Positions 28,140-37,557 of a stretch of DNA of 64,000 bases are shown one piece after another. Position 1 is the first letter of the stretch, and every line of letters starts with the position of its first letter. The DNA comes from Acinetobacter larvae (GTDB lineage Bacteria > Pseudomonadota > Gammaproteobacteria > Pseudomonadales > Moraxellaceae): contig NZ_CP016895.1 of the NCBI RefSeq assembly GCF_001704115.1, positions 2,170,001 through 2,234,000 on the forward strand, written 5' to 3'. Position numbers and translations under genes: made by a program. The notes beneath the pieces are model-generated. The model was given only the letters and a program-made list of their open reading frames with translations. It had not been told where the DNA came from and ran no database searches.

Positions 28140-28991
28140 TTAACGACGTGTCATAAATGCCAAACGTTCAAGTAACTGCACGTCTTGTTCGTTTTTAATT
28201 AAAGCACCATATAAAGGAGGAATAGCCTGACGGCGATCATGCTGACGTAATACATCATCAGGCATATCATCTGCCATTAATAAACGTAGCCAATCAATTA
28301 ACTCGGAGGTAGATGGCGGTTTCTTTAACCCTGGTACCTGACGTAATTTAAAGAAAATATGTAATGCATCTTGCACCAGTTGACTAGAAATTTTTGGAAA
28401 ATGTACTGCAATAATCTCGCGCATTGTTGCCTCATCAGGGAATTCAATATAATGAAAGAAACAACGTCTTAAAAATGCATCTGGTAATTCTTTTTCGTTA
28501 TTTGAGCTAATAATGACGATTGGGCGTTGCTTCGCATAAACCGTCTCACCCGTTTCATATACATAAAAGGACATTTTATCCAATTCATGTAATAAATCAT
28601 TGGGGAACTCGATATCTGCTTTATCAATCTCATCGATTAATAATACACAACGCTCATCACTGGCAAAGGCTTCCCACAGTTTCCCGGGCTTGATGTAGTT
28701 TGCAATATCAAATACGCGATCATCACCCAGCTGGCTATCTCGTAAACGTGAAACGGCATCATACTCATATAAACCTTGCTGTGCCTTGGTGGTCGATTTG
28801 ATATGCCATGTAATCAGCTTCAAACCAAGACTTGCAGCGACTTGCTCGGCGAGTAATGTTTTACCCGTTCCAGGCTCACCCTTGACCAATAACGGTTTTT
28901 CTAATGTACGTGCGGCTTGTACTGCCAACTTTAAACTATCAGTGGCAATATACTCATCAGTTCCAACAAACTTCTGCTTATCTACAGACAT
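28140..28991 (-). CDS. MoxR-family AAA+ ATPase
   Basis: A 283-residue AAA+ ATPase. Walker A is GEPGTGKT (38-45) and Walker B CVLLIDEIDK (115-124); a sensor-1 region IVIISSNNEKELPDAFLRRC follows. The compact length and the DEIDKAD motif fit the MoxR branch. With the VWA protein encoded just downstream it forms the well-known MoxR-VWA chaperone module, which uses ATP to act on a protein substrate that cannot be named from context. Confidence 0.9.
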   Translation of the reverse strand: MSVDKQKFVGTDEYIATDSLKLAVQAARTLEKPLLVKGEPGTGKTLLAEQVAASLGLKLITWHIKSTTKAQQGLYEYDAVSRLRDSQLGDDRVFDIANYIKPGKLWEAFASDERCVLLIDEIDKADIEFPNDLLHELDKMSFYVYETGETVYAKQRPIVIISSNNEKELPDAFLRRCFFHYIEFPDEATMREIIAVHFPKISSQLVQDALHIFFKLRQVPGLKKPPSTSELIDWLRLLMADDMPDDVLRQHDRRQAIPPLYGALIKNEQDVQLLERLAFMTRR

Positions 28992-29047
28992 AAATGAGAC
29001 CTAAATTTAATGCATATATAAATGCTAAAACGACATTAATGCCCCCA

Positions 29048-29458
29048 CTATAATGGTGAAGCATCATCACTTTTCTTGGTTTTTTTCATTGTGATATTCG
29101 CCTTAGACCAACACCACCCAATCACAAAGCCAATCCCAATCACAAATAATATTAATGACAGGTTAGACCAAATCAATGGACTGTCTTTGGTTAAAATACC
29201 AAATAGCAAACCAAATATGGCTGGTGCAATTTCCGAGTTTGGTCCTTCTGAAATTGTTGGCGTTGCAATCAAAGCAAAGAGGACAACCCATAAGATTCCG
29301 CCGAAAGGTGCAGGAATACGACGTATAACAGCATACCAACACCATAAAATAATCACCGCACCCAATATATATACACTGACTGCAATATTATCTTCAGGAA
29401 TTGCATCTATTAAATCTAAGAAGCGATTCCATATATCGACGAATTTCTCAAGCACCAC
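29048..29458 (-). CDS. Multi-pass membrane protein, unknown function
   Basis: A 136-residue protein with about four hydrophobic segments (about 27-45, 50-65, 75-92 and 96-116) and a basic tail ([14 protein letters not shown]). No family recognised. Its start overlaps the end of the YcgL gene by 11 bp and the MoxR gene follows after 56 bp, so it is probably translated from the same transcript as the MoxR-VWA module. A functional link is inference. Confidence 0.6.
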   Translation of the reverse strand: MVLEKFVDIWNRFLDLIDAIPEDNIAVSVYILGAVIILWCWYAVIRRIPAPFGGILWVVLFALIATPTISEGPNSEIAPAIFGLLFGILTKDSPLIWSNLSLILFVIGIGFVIGWCWSKANITMKKTKKSDDASPL

Positions 29459-29753
29459 GCAAGCCCTCTGGTTCTACTGCATTGCTATTGATTAAACCAT
29501 CGGGCGGCAATTGAATAAAATACCCTTTCTCAGCAATAGAATCTATCACATGTAGTGCACTGACCCGTGCTAACTTTCGCTCTTGATAAATTTCCAATTG
29601 CATGACAAAGGTTGCGCGACCAAAGGCCTGACGTAACATGTCTGGGAGTACCGCTAAAGGATCATAATCTTCAGCCTGCTCAGTGCTGTCTTTGGCGGCA
29701 ATATAAAGATACATTTCATCTTTTTTGCTGGACTTATAAATATCGCAGTGCAT
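29448..29753 (-). CDS. YcgL-domain protein
   Basis: A 101-residue protein matching the YcgL family: N-terminal [18 protein letters not shown], the central [18 protein letters not shown], and [11 protein letters not shown] near the C-terminus. The domain is a small alpha/beta fold found across gammaproteobacteria with no settled biochemical role. In this family the gene often sits beside rnd (ribonuclease D), but here it heads the membrane protein-MoxR-VWA cluster on the minus strand. Confidence 0.82.
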   Translation of the reverse strand: MHCDIYKSSKKDEMYLYIAAKDSTEQAEDYDPLAVLPDMLRQAFGRATFVMQLEIYQERKLARVSALHVIDSIAEKGYFIQLPPDGLINSNAVEPEGLRGA

Positions 29754-30169
29754 ATTTCAATTCAGGATAACAACTAAAAATTTCTCACAGCATACAACAA
29801 AATCGACATAGATTCACTGGAATTTTATCCATTGCAGCGTAAAACCACAGGGTTGGCGCGAGGATATAAACGAGGCTGACCGAAGTTATTCATACGCGAT
29901 CTACTGGATTCCCAATATATTGCCTAATGATTGAAATTAAAGCCTCTCCACAGCTGGTCGCAAAAAAGTGTCAATATGCTTCACTTATTCGTTTTACTAA
30001 GAAACTTACAATTTCTAGAAGTCGTCCGAGCCATTTCTGAGAAAAAAGAAATAGTTCATTAGCTATTCCTAAAATCAAATGCTGATCATTACATTTCACT
30101 TATAGGATAAGGTGATGATCGACTAGTTTCCAAGTTTGGTGAGAACGGGTGTCCAAGTGGTTGTTGATT
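29754..30169. other. Intergenic region upstream of YcgL gene
   Basis: 416 bp without a supported gene. A 22-codon minus-strand reading frame (29825-29893) is present but too short to call. No clear hairpin terminator for the 30170 gene was found here. The sequence at 29840-29890 is somewhat more G+C-rich than its surroundings. Confidence 0.4.
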
Positions 30170-30901
30170 TTACTGCTGTGCCACGACTGCATGTGGTTTT
30201 AGTGCTGGGCGATGTTGCGGGTTCGCCAGTGCAATATGCTTAAGTGGAATTTTTAATTGTCCTTGTTGAATCTGCACAGCTAAGGTATTTTGCACTTCCA
30301 CGGTCGCATCCATCGCCTCCTTCACAGGTACCTGTAAACGACCTGCTATCGGAATTTTACTATGCACGGTAGTTTGCAAAGGCAGTTGTAAGTTCTCACG
30401 AAAGACTGTTTCAACGGGTGTATCAAATTTCAAATGTACTTTTTGTTGTAGTGGAATCTTTAAATCAATCGGAACATCCATCTTAATAGGGATTACCCCT
30501 TTGAGCGGAACCTTGATCTGAGTTCCTAAAATCTGTAACTGCACTTCTGTATTGATAGGCATATTTTGATCAATTTTCAGTGTCTCCTTAACAGGAATTT
30601 GTGTTGAAATCGGAACTTGATTATCAAAAAACACATGTGGTCTAAAGCTTTGCTTAAGTGGAACATTGAGTTGTTCATTGATTGGAATAACCGCATCCAC
30701 CTCCCCAGTGACATCAACATCAAGCGGCTCATGAATTTTGACACGGGTTTGCAAAGGTTGCTGTAAATCAATGGCAACAGACTGGTTTTCAAGTGGAATA
30801 TAAATATTAAAATAGCGAAATACCCAAATCGCCAACAATACTCCCGTCACGGTAGCCAAGAACACAACAGCAACAGCGATACTTATTTTTCTAATATTCA
30901 A
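30170..30901 (-). CDS. Membrane-anchored periplasmic repeat protein, unknown function
   Basis: A 243-residue protein with one N-terminal transmembrane anchor (about 7-29) and a periplasmic domain built from a degenerate beta-like repeat. The core motif is (V/I/L)P(L/V/I)(K/Q)(Q/E/T/G), seen at about 80-84, 102-106, 131-135, 149-153, 173-177, 191-195 and 218-221, separated by about 18-29 residues of alternating hydrophobic and polar positions. There are no cysteines and no catalytic motif. I do not recognise the family. The regular strand pattern suggests an elongated beta structure and a scaffold or lipid/envelope-contact role, but that is speculation. It has its own 5' region and no obvious operon partner. 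Confidence 0.65.
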   Translation of the reverse strand: MNIRKISIAVAVVFLATVTGVLLAIWVFRYFNIYIPLENQSVAIDLQQPLQTRVKIHEPLDVDVTGEVDAVIPINEQLNVPLKQSFRPHVFFDNQVPISTQIPVKETLKIDQNMPINTEVQLQILGTQIKVPLKGVIPIKMDVPIDLKIPLQQKVHLKFDTPVETVFRENLQLPLQTTVHSKIPIAGRLQVPVKEAMDATVEVQNTLAVQIQQGQLKIPLKHIALANPQHRPALKPHAVVAQQ

Positions 30902-31361
30902 AATTCAATCCTTATGATTATTTATCGCTCATGTGCAAAATTTGCATCACTTGAGTTGAGTTGTTTACTCATTTGAGTCATTGCCTAGTTTGAAATATTT
31001 ATTGTTTTCTCTGCATTGCAACTCAAATTTAGTCACTCATCGATCGGCAATACTGTACCAGTTTTTATTTATTTTCAATTTGTCGGGTTTTACTTTTCAA
31101 AACATGTCACAACCAACAGCGAAACCTTAGCTGCTTAGATATAAGCTGCTATCGTTGACCAAACAAGCTATGTTTACTTTATTTATGGTTTAGAAATGTC
31201 AACTTTTTTATTGATTAGACACAAGGTAGAGAGATGGATGAATTAGAGAGACAGGCTAATCATTACAGCAATAAAAAGAGCCTCCATTGAGACTCTTATT
31301 TCAAATAGCTAGTGATGTAGATTGAGAGATTCTATTTAGAACGCTCAAACCTACTCAGCAA
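30902..31361. other. Intergenic region between repeat protein and GAPDH genes
   Basis: 460 bp. Contains the GAPDH terminator at 31272-31300. A possible 18-codon plus-strand ORF (31234-31290) has an AAGG ribosome-binding-like site but ends inside that terminator, so I do not call it. Several ttgagt/actca words occur near 30945-30985 without forming a clear operator. Confidence 0.4.
31272..31300 (-). terminator. Terminator of the GAPDH gene
   Basis: On the minus strand AAGAGTCTC-aatg-GAGGCTCTT (one mismatch) is followed by a five-T run (TTTTTATT). It lies about 60 bp beyond the stop codon. Confidence 0.75.
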
Positions 31362-32819
31362 TTAAGCATCGGTGCTTGCTGGTACTTTAGCATAGCTTAC
31401 GCCACACATTTGTTCAGCAATACGTAATACCTGACAGCTATAACCGACTTCATTGTCATACCAAACATAGGCCGTTAAGCGGGTACCAGAACAGATGGTT
31501 GCTTGCGCATCAAATACACCTGCTGTACGTGAACCGATAAAGTCGCTCGATACCACTTCAGTGGAGTTGGTAAAGCCGATTTGACCTTGTAGGTTTGAGT
31601 TAATAGAAATTTGGCGAATGTATTCATTCACTTCGTCACGATCAACGTCTTTACCTAAGTTCAAGTTTAAAATTGCCAAGGATACGTTTGGTGTCGGAAC
31701 ACGTACTGAGTTACCTGTTAACTTACCTTTCAATGCTGGCAATGCTTTGGCAACTGCTTTTGCTGCACCAGTCTCAGTGATTACCATATTTAAGGTTGCA
31801 GCACGACCACGACGGTCTGCTTTATGGTAGTTATCAATGAGGTTTTGGTCATTGGTAAAGGAGTGAACCGTTTCAACATGACCATTTAACACTTGATATT
31901 TGTCATCAAGAACTTTCAATACTGGTGTGATGGCATTGGTGGTACAACTTGCTGCGGAGATGATTTTGTCTTCATCTAGAATGTCTTTTTGGTTGACACC
32001 AAAGACCACATTCTTCATCTCACCTTTACCAGGAGCAGTGAGGACAACACGTGCAATACCTGGGCATTGTAAATGTTGTTGTAGACCGTCTTCATCACGC
32101 CATTTACCGGTATTGTCGATCAATAGTGCGTTATCGATACCATATTGAGTATAGTCAACTTCACTTGGGTTTGATGCATAAATGACTTTAATGAAGTTAC
32201 CATTGGCGATAATCGCTTCATTTTCTTCATCAACAGAAATCGTTCCAGCAAATGTACCGTGGATTGAGTCACGACGTAATAACGATGCACGTTTTGCCAA
32301 ATCACCATCAGATGTTTTACGCACGACAATGGCTTTGATGTTTAAGCCACGACCTAAACCAGATTGACTAATGATTAAACGCGCTAAAATACGACCGATA
32401 CGACCAAAGCCATATAGCACTACATCTTTAGGCGTTTCTTCTTCAGGGTTGCCCTGAATACCTTTGACTGCATCTGCAACAAAAGCATCAATGTCACCGC
32501 CTTTTTCTTTATATGCAACAGCCAATTTACCGATATCAACTTCTGCTGAACCGATATTTTCAATTTTGCTGAGTGCTTCTAAAATTGGAAAAGTATGAAC
32601 CACGGAAAGTTCAACATCAACCACACGTGTTAAACGGTGTGTTTTCAGGATTTGAATCACTGAGCGGTTGATTAAAGAGCGGCCGTAAACAGCAACAACA
32701 ATATTTTTTTCACGGTACAGTTGGCCAATCAGCGCAATCATACGTTCTGCGATTTCTTCGCGGTTTTTCCAACGACCTTGGTGCTCTGCGTGTAAGGCGA
32801 TAATAGTGTCTTTGCTCAC
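31362..32819 (-). CDS. Glyceraldehyde-3-phosphate dehydrogenase, long form
   Basis: A 485-residue protein. Residues 1-130 are an N-terminal extension not found in classical 330-residue GAPDH. Then comes the NAD-binding Rossmann motif YGFGRIGR (136-143) and the catalytic SAASCTTN (288-295, Cys292), followed by HSFTNDQNLIDNYHKADRRG. The long form is known from Pseudomonas and Acinetobacter relatives. It oxidises glyceraldehyde-3-phosphate or works in the gluconeogenic direction; direction and cofactor preference cannot be read from sequence. Single gene with terminator. Confidence 0.9.
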   Translation of the reverse strand: MSKDTIIALHAEHQGRWKNREEIAERMIALIGQLYREKNIVVAVYGRSLINRSVIQILKTHRLTRVVDVELSVVHTFPILEALSKIENIGSAEVDIGKLAVAYKEKGGDIDAFVADAVKGIQGNPEEETPKDVVLYGFGRIGRILARLIISQSGLGRGLNIKAIVVRKTSDGDLAKRASLLRRDSIHGTFAGTISVDEENEAIIANGNFIKVIYASNPSEVDYTQYGIDNALLIDNTGKWRDEDGLQQHLQCPGIARVVLTAPGKGEMKNVVFGVNQKDILDEDKIISAASCTTNAITPVLKVLDDKYQVLNGHVETVHSFTNDQNLIDNYHKADRRGRAATLNMVITETGAAKAVAKALPALKGKLTGNSVRVPTPNVSLAILNLNLGKDVDRDEVNEYIRQISINSNLQGQIGFTNSTEVVSSDFIGSRTAGVFDAQATICSGTRLTAYVWYDNEVGYSCQVLRIAEQMCGVSYAKVPASTDA

Positions 32820-33036
32820 AGATACGTCCTCTATTTAATATCTATCAAAGCGATGTTTTACGGGCATCATTGTAAAGGAAATCCCAGCAAGAATGAATCA
32901 AAAGCTGTACAAGTGGTAGAATAATTGTCATTTAATGCGAATAAAGCACAATACACTAGCAGTTCATCAGCAAATTCCACCGCAACAAAGTGATAATTTT
33001 CACATTTTTTTGATTTTTCCACATTTGTCGCCTTCT

Positions 33037-33975
33037 TTAGGCATCATCTTTCAGACGGTGTTGAACACGCTCTACATTACGCAATAAGTTTTTACGATTA
33101 TGCTGCTGCCGATATAAATGTAACGCGCCTTCCAATACCAAAATAGCAACCGCCGTCCAAATGGCAATATAAGTAACCCATTCATTTTCTGCGATACTCT
33201 CCCCCATAATCAATGCAGCAAGCGCTAACAATACGGGCTCCAAATAGCTCAACAACCCAAATAAAATCAATGGTAACTGTCGACTGGCTAAAATATAACT
33301 GCCCAAGCCAATGGCGCTGAGCACACCCAGCCCCAGCACAATCAATGCCAAACTGGGTTGCTGTACAAAATATTGTAAACTCCCCTCACCCATCACAATA
33401 AAATAAACTGCCACAGGCAAACATAAGATCAAGTCCCAGAAAAAACCACCAAGATGCTCGGTCTGTAATTTTTTACGAAGAATAAAATAGAGCGAATAGC
33501 CTGCAGCAACCACGAGGGTTTCCCATGCCATGCTGCCATGTTGCCAAAACTGAAAGCCGACACCAAACAAAGCAAAGCACACTGCGACTGCCTGAAACTT
33601 AGAAAGTTTCTCCTTATAGATTAGACAACCAGCCAAGACTAAAATCAGTGGCAAAAGGAAATATCCTAAGGAAACCTGTAAGCCTCGACCATGCACAGGT
33701 CCCCATAAAAACAACCACAATTGTACTGAAGACAATGCCGAGGTGAGCGCCAAACCGAGTATCAACCATGGATTTGCCGTTAAGCGTTGCCAGACTTTAT
33801 GGATCAAGGATAAATCGCCAATCAACCACAAAAATACAGTAAGACAAGGTATAGTCGCCAAAATACGCCAGCCAAAAATTTGTTGGCTATCCAAAGCACC
33901 CAGCAATTGGGTATAGAAATACAATACCCCGAAGCTAATCGATGCCAAGACCGATAAAGCAATGCCTTTTAACAT
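33037..33975 (-). CDS. rarD: RarD-like EamA/DMT-family transporter
   Basis: A 312-residue integral membrane protein with about ten hydrophobic segments in two EamA halves. The N-terminal GIALSVLASISFGVLYFYTQ followed by GWRILATIP matches the RarD branch of the drug/metabolite transporter superfamily. The substrate is unknown; chloramphenicol sensitivity gave the name. It follows uvrB on the minus strand with a 112-bp gap. Confidence 0.8.
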   Translation of the reverse strand: MLKGIALSVLASISFGVLYFYTQLLGALDSQQIFGWRILATIPCLTVFLWLIGDLSLIHKVWQRLTANPWLILGLALTSALSSVQLWLFLWGPVHGRGLQVSLGYFLLPLILVLAGCLIYKEKLSKFQAVAVCFALFGVGFQFWQHGSMAWETLVVAAGYSLYFILRKKLQTEHLGGFFWDLILCLPVAVYFIVMGEGSLQYFVQQPSLALIVLGLGVLSAIGLGSYILASRQLPLILFGLLSYLEPVLLALAALIMGESIAENEWVTYIAIWTAVAILVLEGALHLYRQQHNRKNLLRNVERVQHRLKDDA

Positions 33976-34078
33976 TGTTACACCTCGTGGGCTTATCTTA
34001 GGAGAAGCATTGTACTGCTGTCATATCCATTGATATCAGTACAATGGCGATCTTGATGATCGTGCTTATTTTACCGAT

Positions 34079-34101
34079 CGCATGCACTTAAAGTGCATGC
34101 G
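34079..34101. repeat. Palindrome across the uvrB stop codon
   Basis: The arms CGCATGCACTT (34079-34089) and AAGTGCATGCG (34091-34101) pair perfectly around one central base, and the uvrB stop codon (34088-34090) is inside. There is no T run on either side, so it is not a standard terminator. Confidence 0.85.
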
Positions 34102-36100
34102 CCTTAAGACGCAAGATCTCATCTCGAATTTGCGCAGCTTGCTCAAATTGCAAGTCTTTAGATGCTTTTAACATGTCCTTTTCAAGTTTTGCAAGATGTT
34201 TCACCAGTAATTTAGGGTCAGCCAATAAATGCTGCTCATCTGCCGATAAACTCGCAGCAGATTGTACTGCTAGCGGCGCTTCTTGCTCTAAGGACTCACC
34301 GGTATCAATTTCCTTGATCACCTGACGTACAGCACTACGCGGCGTAATGCCGTGCTGCTGATTAAACTCAATTTGTTTTTGTCTACGACGATCCGTTTCA
34401 TCAATGGCTTTTTGCATAGAGTCCGTTATGCGGTCAGCGTATAAAATCGCTTTACCTTTGATATTACGAGCAGCACGTCCAATGGTTTGAATTAATGAGC
34501 GCTCTGAACGTAAAAAACCTTCTTTATCGGCATCCAAAATCGCAACCAAAGACACCTCAGGCATGTCCAAGCCTTCACGTAATAAGTTAATGCCGACCAA
34601 AACATCATAAACACCTGTGCGCAGTTCATGAATAATCTTCACCCTTTCGACGGTATCGATATCAGAATGCAAATACGCAACTCTTACCCCATATTCTTTT
34701 AAATATGAGCTGAGGTCTTCGGCCATACGTTTGGTCAAGGTCGTGACCAACACCCGCTCATCTAATGCGCGACGTATATTAATTTCTGACAACACATCAT
34801 CGACTTGCGTTAATACGGGTCGGATTTCAATCTCAGGGTCGATTAAACCTGTTGGGCGAACTACTTGCTCAACAATCTGTTCAGCACGTTCCAATTCATA
34901 TACGGCAGGCGTCGCACTAACATAAATAGTGGTCGGAATAATACGTTGCCACTCTTCAAATTTCATCGGACGGTTATCGAGTGCGCTGGGCAAACGAAAG
35001 CCATAATTAACCAAATTCTCTTTACGTGAACGGTCACCTTTATACATGGCACCAATCTGCGACACACTAACATGCGATTCATCAATGATCAGCAAAGCAT
35101 CATCGGGAATATAATCAAATAATGTCGGTGGCGCCTCGCCAGCAGGTCGACCAGACAAATGTCTTGAGTAGTTTTCAATACCGTTGGTATACCCCAATTG
35201 TTGCATCATTTCCAAATCATAGCGCGTGCGCTGTTCGATACGCTGCGCCTCTAATAATTTGTCATGCTCGCGAAAATACGCCAAACGCTGTTGCAATTCT
35301 TCTTGAATAGTTGCAATGGCGCGGGTCAAATTGTCTTTCGGGGTCACATAATGGCTTTTAGGATAAATCGTAACACGTGGTACTTTACGGATCATTTTGC
35401 CCGTAATCGGATCAAACCAACGGATAGAATCGACTTCATCATCAAATAATTCGATGCGTATGGCGTATTGATCTGATTCAGCTGGAAAAACATCCATGAT
35501 CTCGCCACGAATACGATAGGTCCCGCGCAAGAACTCTAGCTCATTACGGCTATACTGCATTTCCACCAAACGTCGAATAATATCATCACGGGCGATCCGA
35601 TCACCCTGCACAATATGCAGCAGCATACTCATATAAGCATTGGGGTCCCCCAAACCATAAATTGCCGAAACCGATGCCACAATAATCGCATCACGCCGCT
35701 CTAGCAGTGCTCGTGTCGCAGATAAACGCATCTGATCGATGTGATCATTAATCGCTGCATCTTTCTCAATAAAAGTATCCGATGACGGTACATAGGCTTC
35801 GGGCTGGTAATAATCGTAATAACTAACAAAGTATTCCACAGCATTATTCGGGAAAAACGCTTTGAATTCACCGTATAACTGTGCAGCCAAAGTCTTGTTA
35901 TGTGCCATCACAATAGTTGGACGTTGCAACTGTGCAATCACATTGGCCATGGTATAGGTTTTACCTGAACCGGTTACCCCCAATAGCAATTGGTCATGTA
36001 AACCACGTTTAACCCCATCGACCAATTTGGCTATGGCTTGGGGTTGATCACCCGCTGGTTGATAATTTGTTACCAATTCAAATGGTTGCTTATCGTTCAC
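34088..36100 (-). CDS. uvrB: Excinuclease ABC subunit B
   Basis: A 670-residue protein, the usual length for UvrB. It has the helicase-like Walker [11 protein letters not shown] near residue 40, the beta-hairpin [12 protein letters not shown] that inserts into DNA, a DESH box ([10 protein letters not shown]) and motif VI (QTIGRAARN). The C-terminal UVR domain ([20 protein letters not shown]) binds UvrC. It verifies DNA damage in nucleotide excision repair. Divergent from the A1S_2505-like gene. Confidence 0.97.
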   Translation of the reverse strand: MNDKQPFELVTNYQPAGDQPQAIAKLVDGVKRGLHDQLLLGVTGSGKTYTMANVIAQLQRPTIVMAHNKTLAAQLYGEFKAFFPNNAVEYFVSYYDYYQPEAYVPSSDTFIEKDAAINDHIDQMRLSATRALLERRDAIIVASVSAIYGLGDPNAYMSMLLHIVQGDRIARDDIIRRLVEMQYSRNELEFLRGTYRIRGEIMDVFPAESDQYAIRIELFDDEVDSIRWFDPITGKMIRKVPRVTIYPKSHYVTPKDNLTRAIATIQEELQQRLAYFREHDKLLEAQRIEQRTRYDLEMMQQLGYTNGIENYSRHLSGRPAGEAPPTLFDYIPDDALLIIDESHVSVSQIGAMYKGDRSRKENLVNYGFRLPSALDNRPMKFEEWQRIIPTTIYVSATPAVYELERAEQIVEQVVRPTGLIDPEIEIRPVLTQVDDVLSEINIRRALDERVLVTTLTKRMAEDLSSYLKEYGVRVAYLHSDIDTVERVKIIHELRTGVYDVLVGINLLREGLDMPEVSLVAILDADKEGFLRSERSLIQTIGRAARNIKGKAILYADRITDSMQKAIDETDRRRQKQIEFNQQHGITPRSAVRQVIKEIDTGESLEQEAPLAVQSAASLSADEQHLLADPKLLVKHLAKLEKDMLKASKDLQFEQAAQIRDEILRLKAHAL

Positions 36101-36181
36101 ACCCTACTCTCAACTCAAAATATAGCGCGGTAAAAAATACCATCGCCTGTGATGACGACTGATCAATTATGACTTGACGCC

Positions 36182-37021
36182 ATGACAATTCAACTGCAAC
36201 ATGAACTCAACCGCGCTGAGCACATGATGAGAACCTGTATGTCGTATCAATATCATGATGAAACCATTATTCGTCACCTCGCATCAAATACTTTTTTCGT
36301 ATTTGGCAGTAACTTGGCTGGAACCCATGCTGGTGGCGCTGCGAAAATAGCATTACAACATTTTGGTGCCAGCAAAGGCGTTGGACGAGGTTGGGCTGGG
36401 CAAAGTTTTGCCATTCCCACCATGAATGAACATTTACAACAAATGCCATTGTCTCAGATTCAACATTATATTGATGACTTCAAAACCTATGTTCAGCATC
36501 ATCCCCACATCACCTTCTTCATTACAGCAGTCGGTTGTGGCGTTGCAGGTTATAAGGTTGCAGAAATTGCACCAATGTTCAAAGGCATTGCCCACAACGT
36601 GATTTTCCCCGAATCATTCCGTCCTTTTGTTGCCAAGACTTTACCGCGACTCACACAAAAATTACTGTATAGCTTTATACAACCTGAGATTGTACTCAAC
36701 ACCGATCCTGAAGCAGCCATTGAACAATTACCTTTAAGCGCAGCAGAAAAAAGTTTTGTCCGTATTATTTTAAATACGCCCATGTATCCAATCGATAGTA
36801 ACGGACGCGATCGAGTCTATGAAATTGAAGATATTTTATATACCCTCAAAGAAGATTTTATCGATTTCCCAGCTCACTCTACCGAAGCGCTCAGTTTTGG
36901 CGGTGTGGTCTTGGCTATTTTGGAACTGTATGGCATCAATGAACGGGACTTTCTCAAAGTCTGGTTAGGTCAACAGCAGATTGCTGCACCTGCTGCCCAG
37001 AACCATGCCAAACCCAGTTAG
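36182..37021 (+). CDS. A1S_2505-type (phage non-structural protein-like) protein
   Basis: A 279-residue protein. The core (VFGSNLAGTHAGGAAKIAL, then GQSFAIPTMNEHLQQMPL and FITAVGCGVAGYKVAEIAPM) matches the family named after A. baumannii A1S_2505, similar to proteins of phage genomes and distantly to macro-like nucleotide-binding folds. The glycine-rich NLAGTHAGGAA loop and the GCGVAGY loop may form the ligand pocket; this is inference. The C-terminal 100 residues have no recognised motif. The start is uncertain because in-frame ATGs occur at residues 15, 16 and 20. Divergent from uvrB. Confidence 0.7.
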   Translation: MTIQLQHELNRAEHMMRTCMSYQYHDETIIRHLASNTFFVFGSNLAGTHAGGAAKIALQHFGASKGVGRGWAGQSFAIPTMNEHLQQMPLSQIQHYIDDFKTYVQHHPHITFFITAVGCGVAGYKVAEIAPMFKGIAHNVIFPESFRPFVAKTLPRLTQKLLYSFIQPEIVLNTDPEAAIEQLPLSAAEKSFVRIILNTPMYPIDSNGRDRVYEIEDILYTLKEDFIDFPAHSTEALSFGGVVLAILELYGINERDFLKVWLGQQQIAAPAAQNHAKPS

Positions 37022-37149
37022 TGCTTAGCCAGTTGACCTTGCCTGCCTATCACTCAAGCATGGCTCTTTATTCCGACTCTTTATGGCGAATATCTATTAC
37101 GGATATCAACTACTAATATCAATTATCTGTAGCACAGCTACAGTACGCC

Positions 37150-37332
37150 CTAACGTTTCCCCATAGAACGACGTGTACCCCGGGGTGGCGCCCAAGTGCG
37201 ATCTGCATAGGCTTTGGGTTTAGGACGAACATGATTATATTCAGTGCTCTGTTCAGATTCAGCTTGCTGCTTTAGTTGCTGTGAAGGCAGTGGCAGATTC
37301 AAAGACAGTTTTGCTCGTTTGACTTGGCTCAT
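37150..37332 (-). CDS. Small basic protein, unknown function
   Basis: A 60-residue, strongly basic protein (MSQVKRAKLSLNLPLPSQQL at the start, RTWAPPRGTRRSMGKR at the end). It has a TAAGAG ribosome-binding-like site upstream and lies in the gap between two plus-strand genes. No family recognised. Composition (Pro, Arg, Lys) suggests nucleic-acid contact or disorder. Moderate confidence that it is translated. Confidence 0.5.
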   Translation of the reverse strand: MSQVKRAKLSLNLPLPSQQLKQQAESEQSTEYNHVRPKPKAYADRTWAPPRGTRRSMGKR

Positions 37333-37557
37333 GTCGCGTACTCTTAGACAAATTGGCGCTTATTTTAGTTTTTTTCATCCCGAATGGCGAGCCTTTCAAT
37401 GCTACTGTCTGCTTATTATTGAAAATACTTAAAATTTATACACATTTTTGCTGATATTTTTTTAATGAATCTGCTTTTCAGTGCCCCCAAGGCGTTTATT
37501 TTAGGCTAAGATAAAGCGCTTTTTATTTTTTTAGCCCTATAAAGAAGGAATAATGCC

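Noticed and set aside
29825..29893. 22-codon minus-strand frame upstream of the YcgL gene
   Set aside because: Too short, with no ribosome-binding site or known peptide match; possibly a degraded gene end, but not supported.
31234..31290. 18-codon plus-strand frame with an AAGG ribosome-binding-like site
   Set aside because: It overlaps the GAPDH terminator and is opposite to the flanking genes; likely chance.
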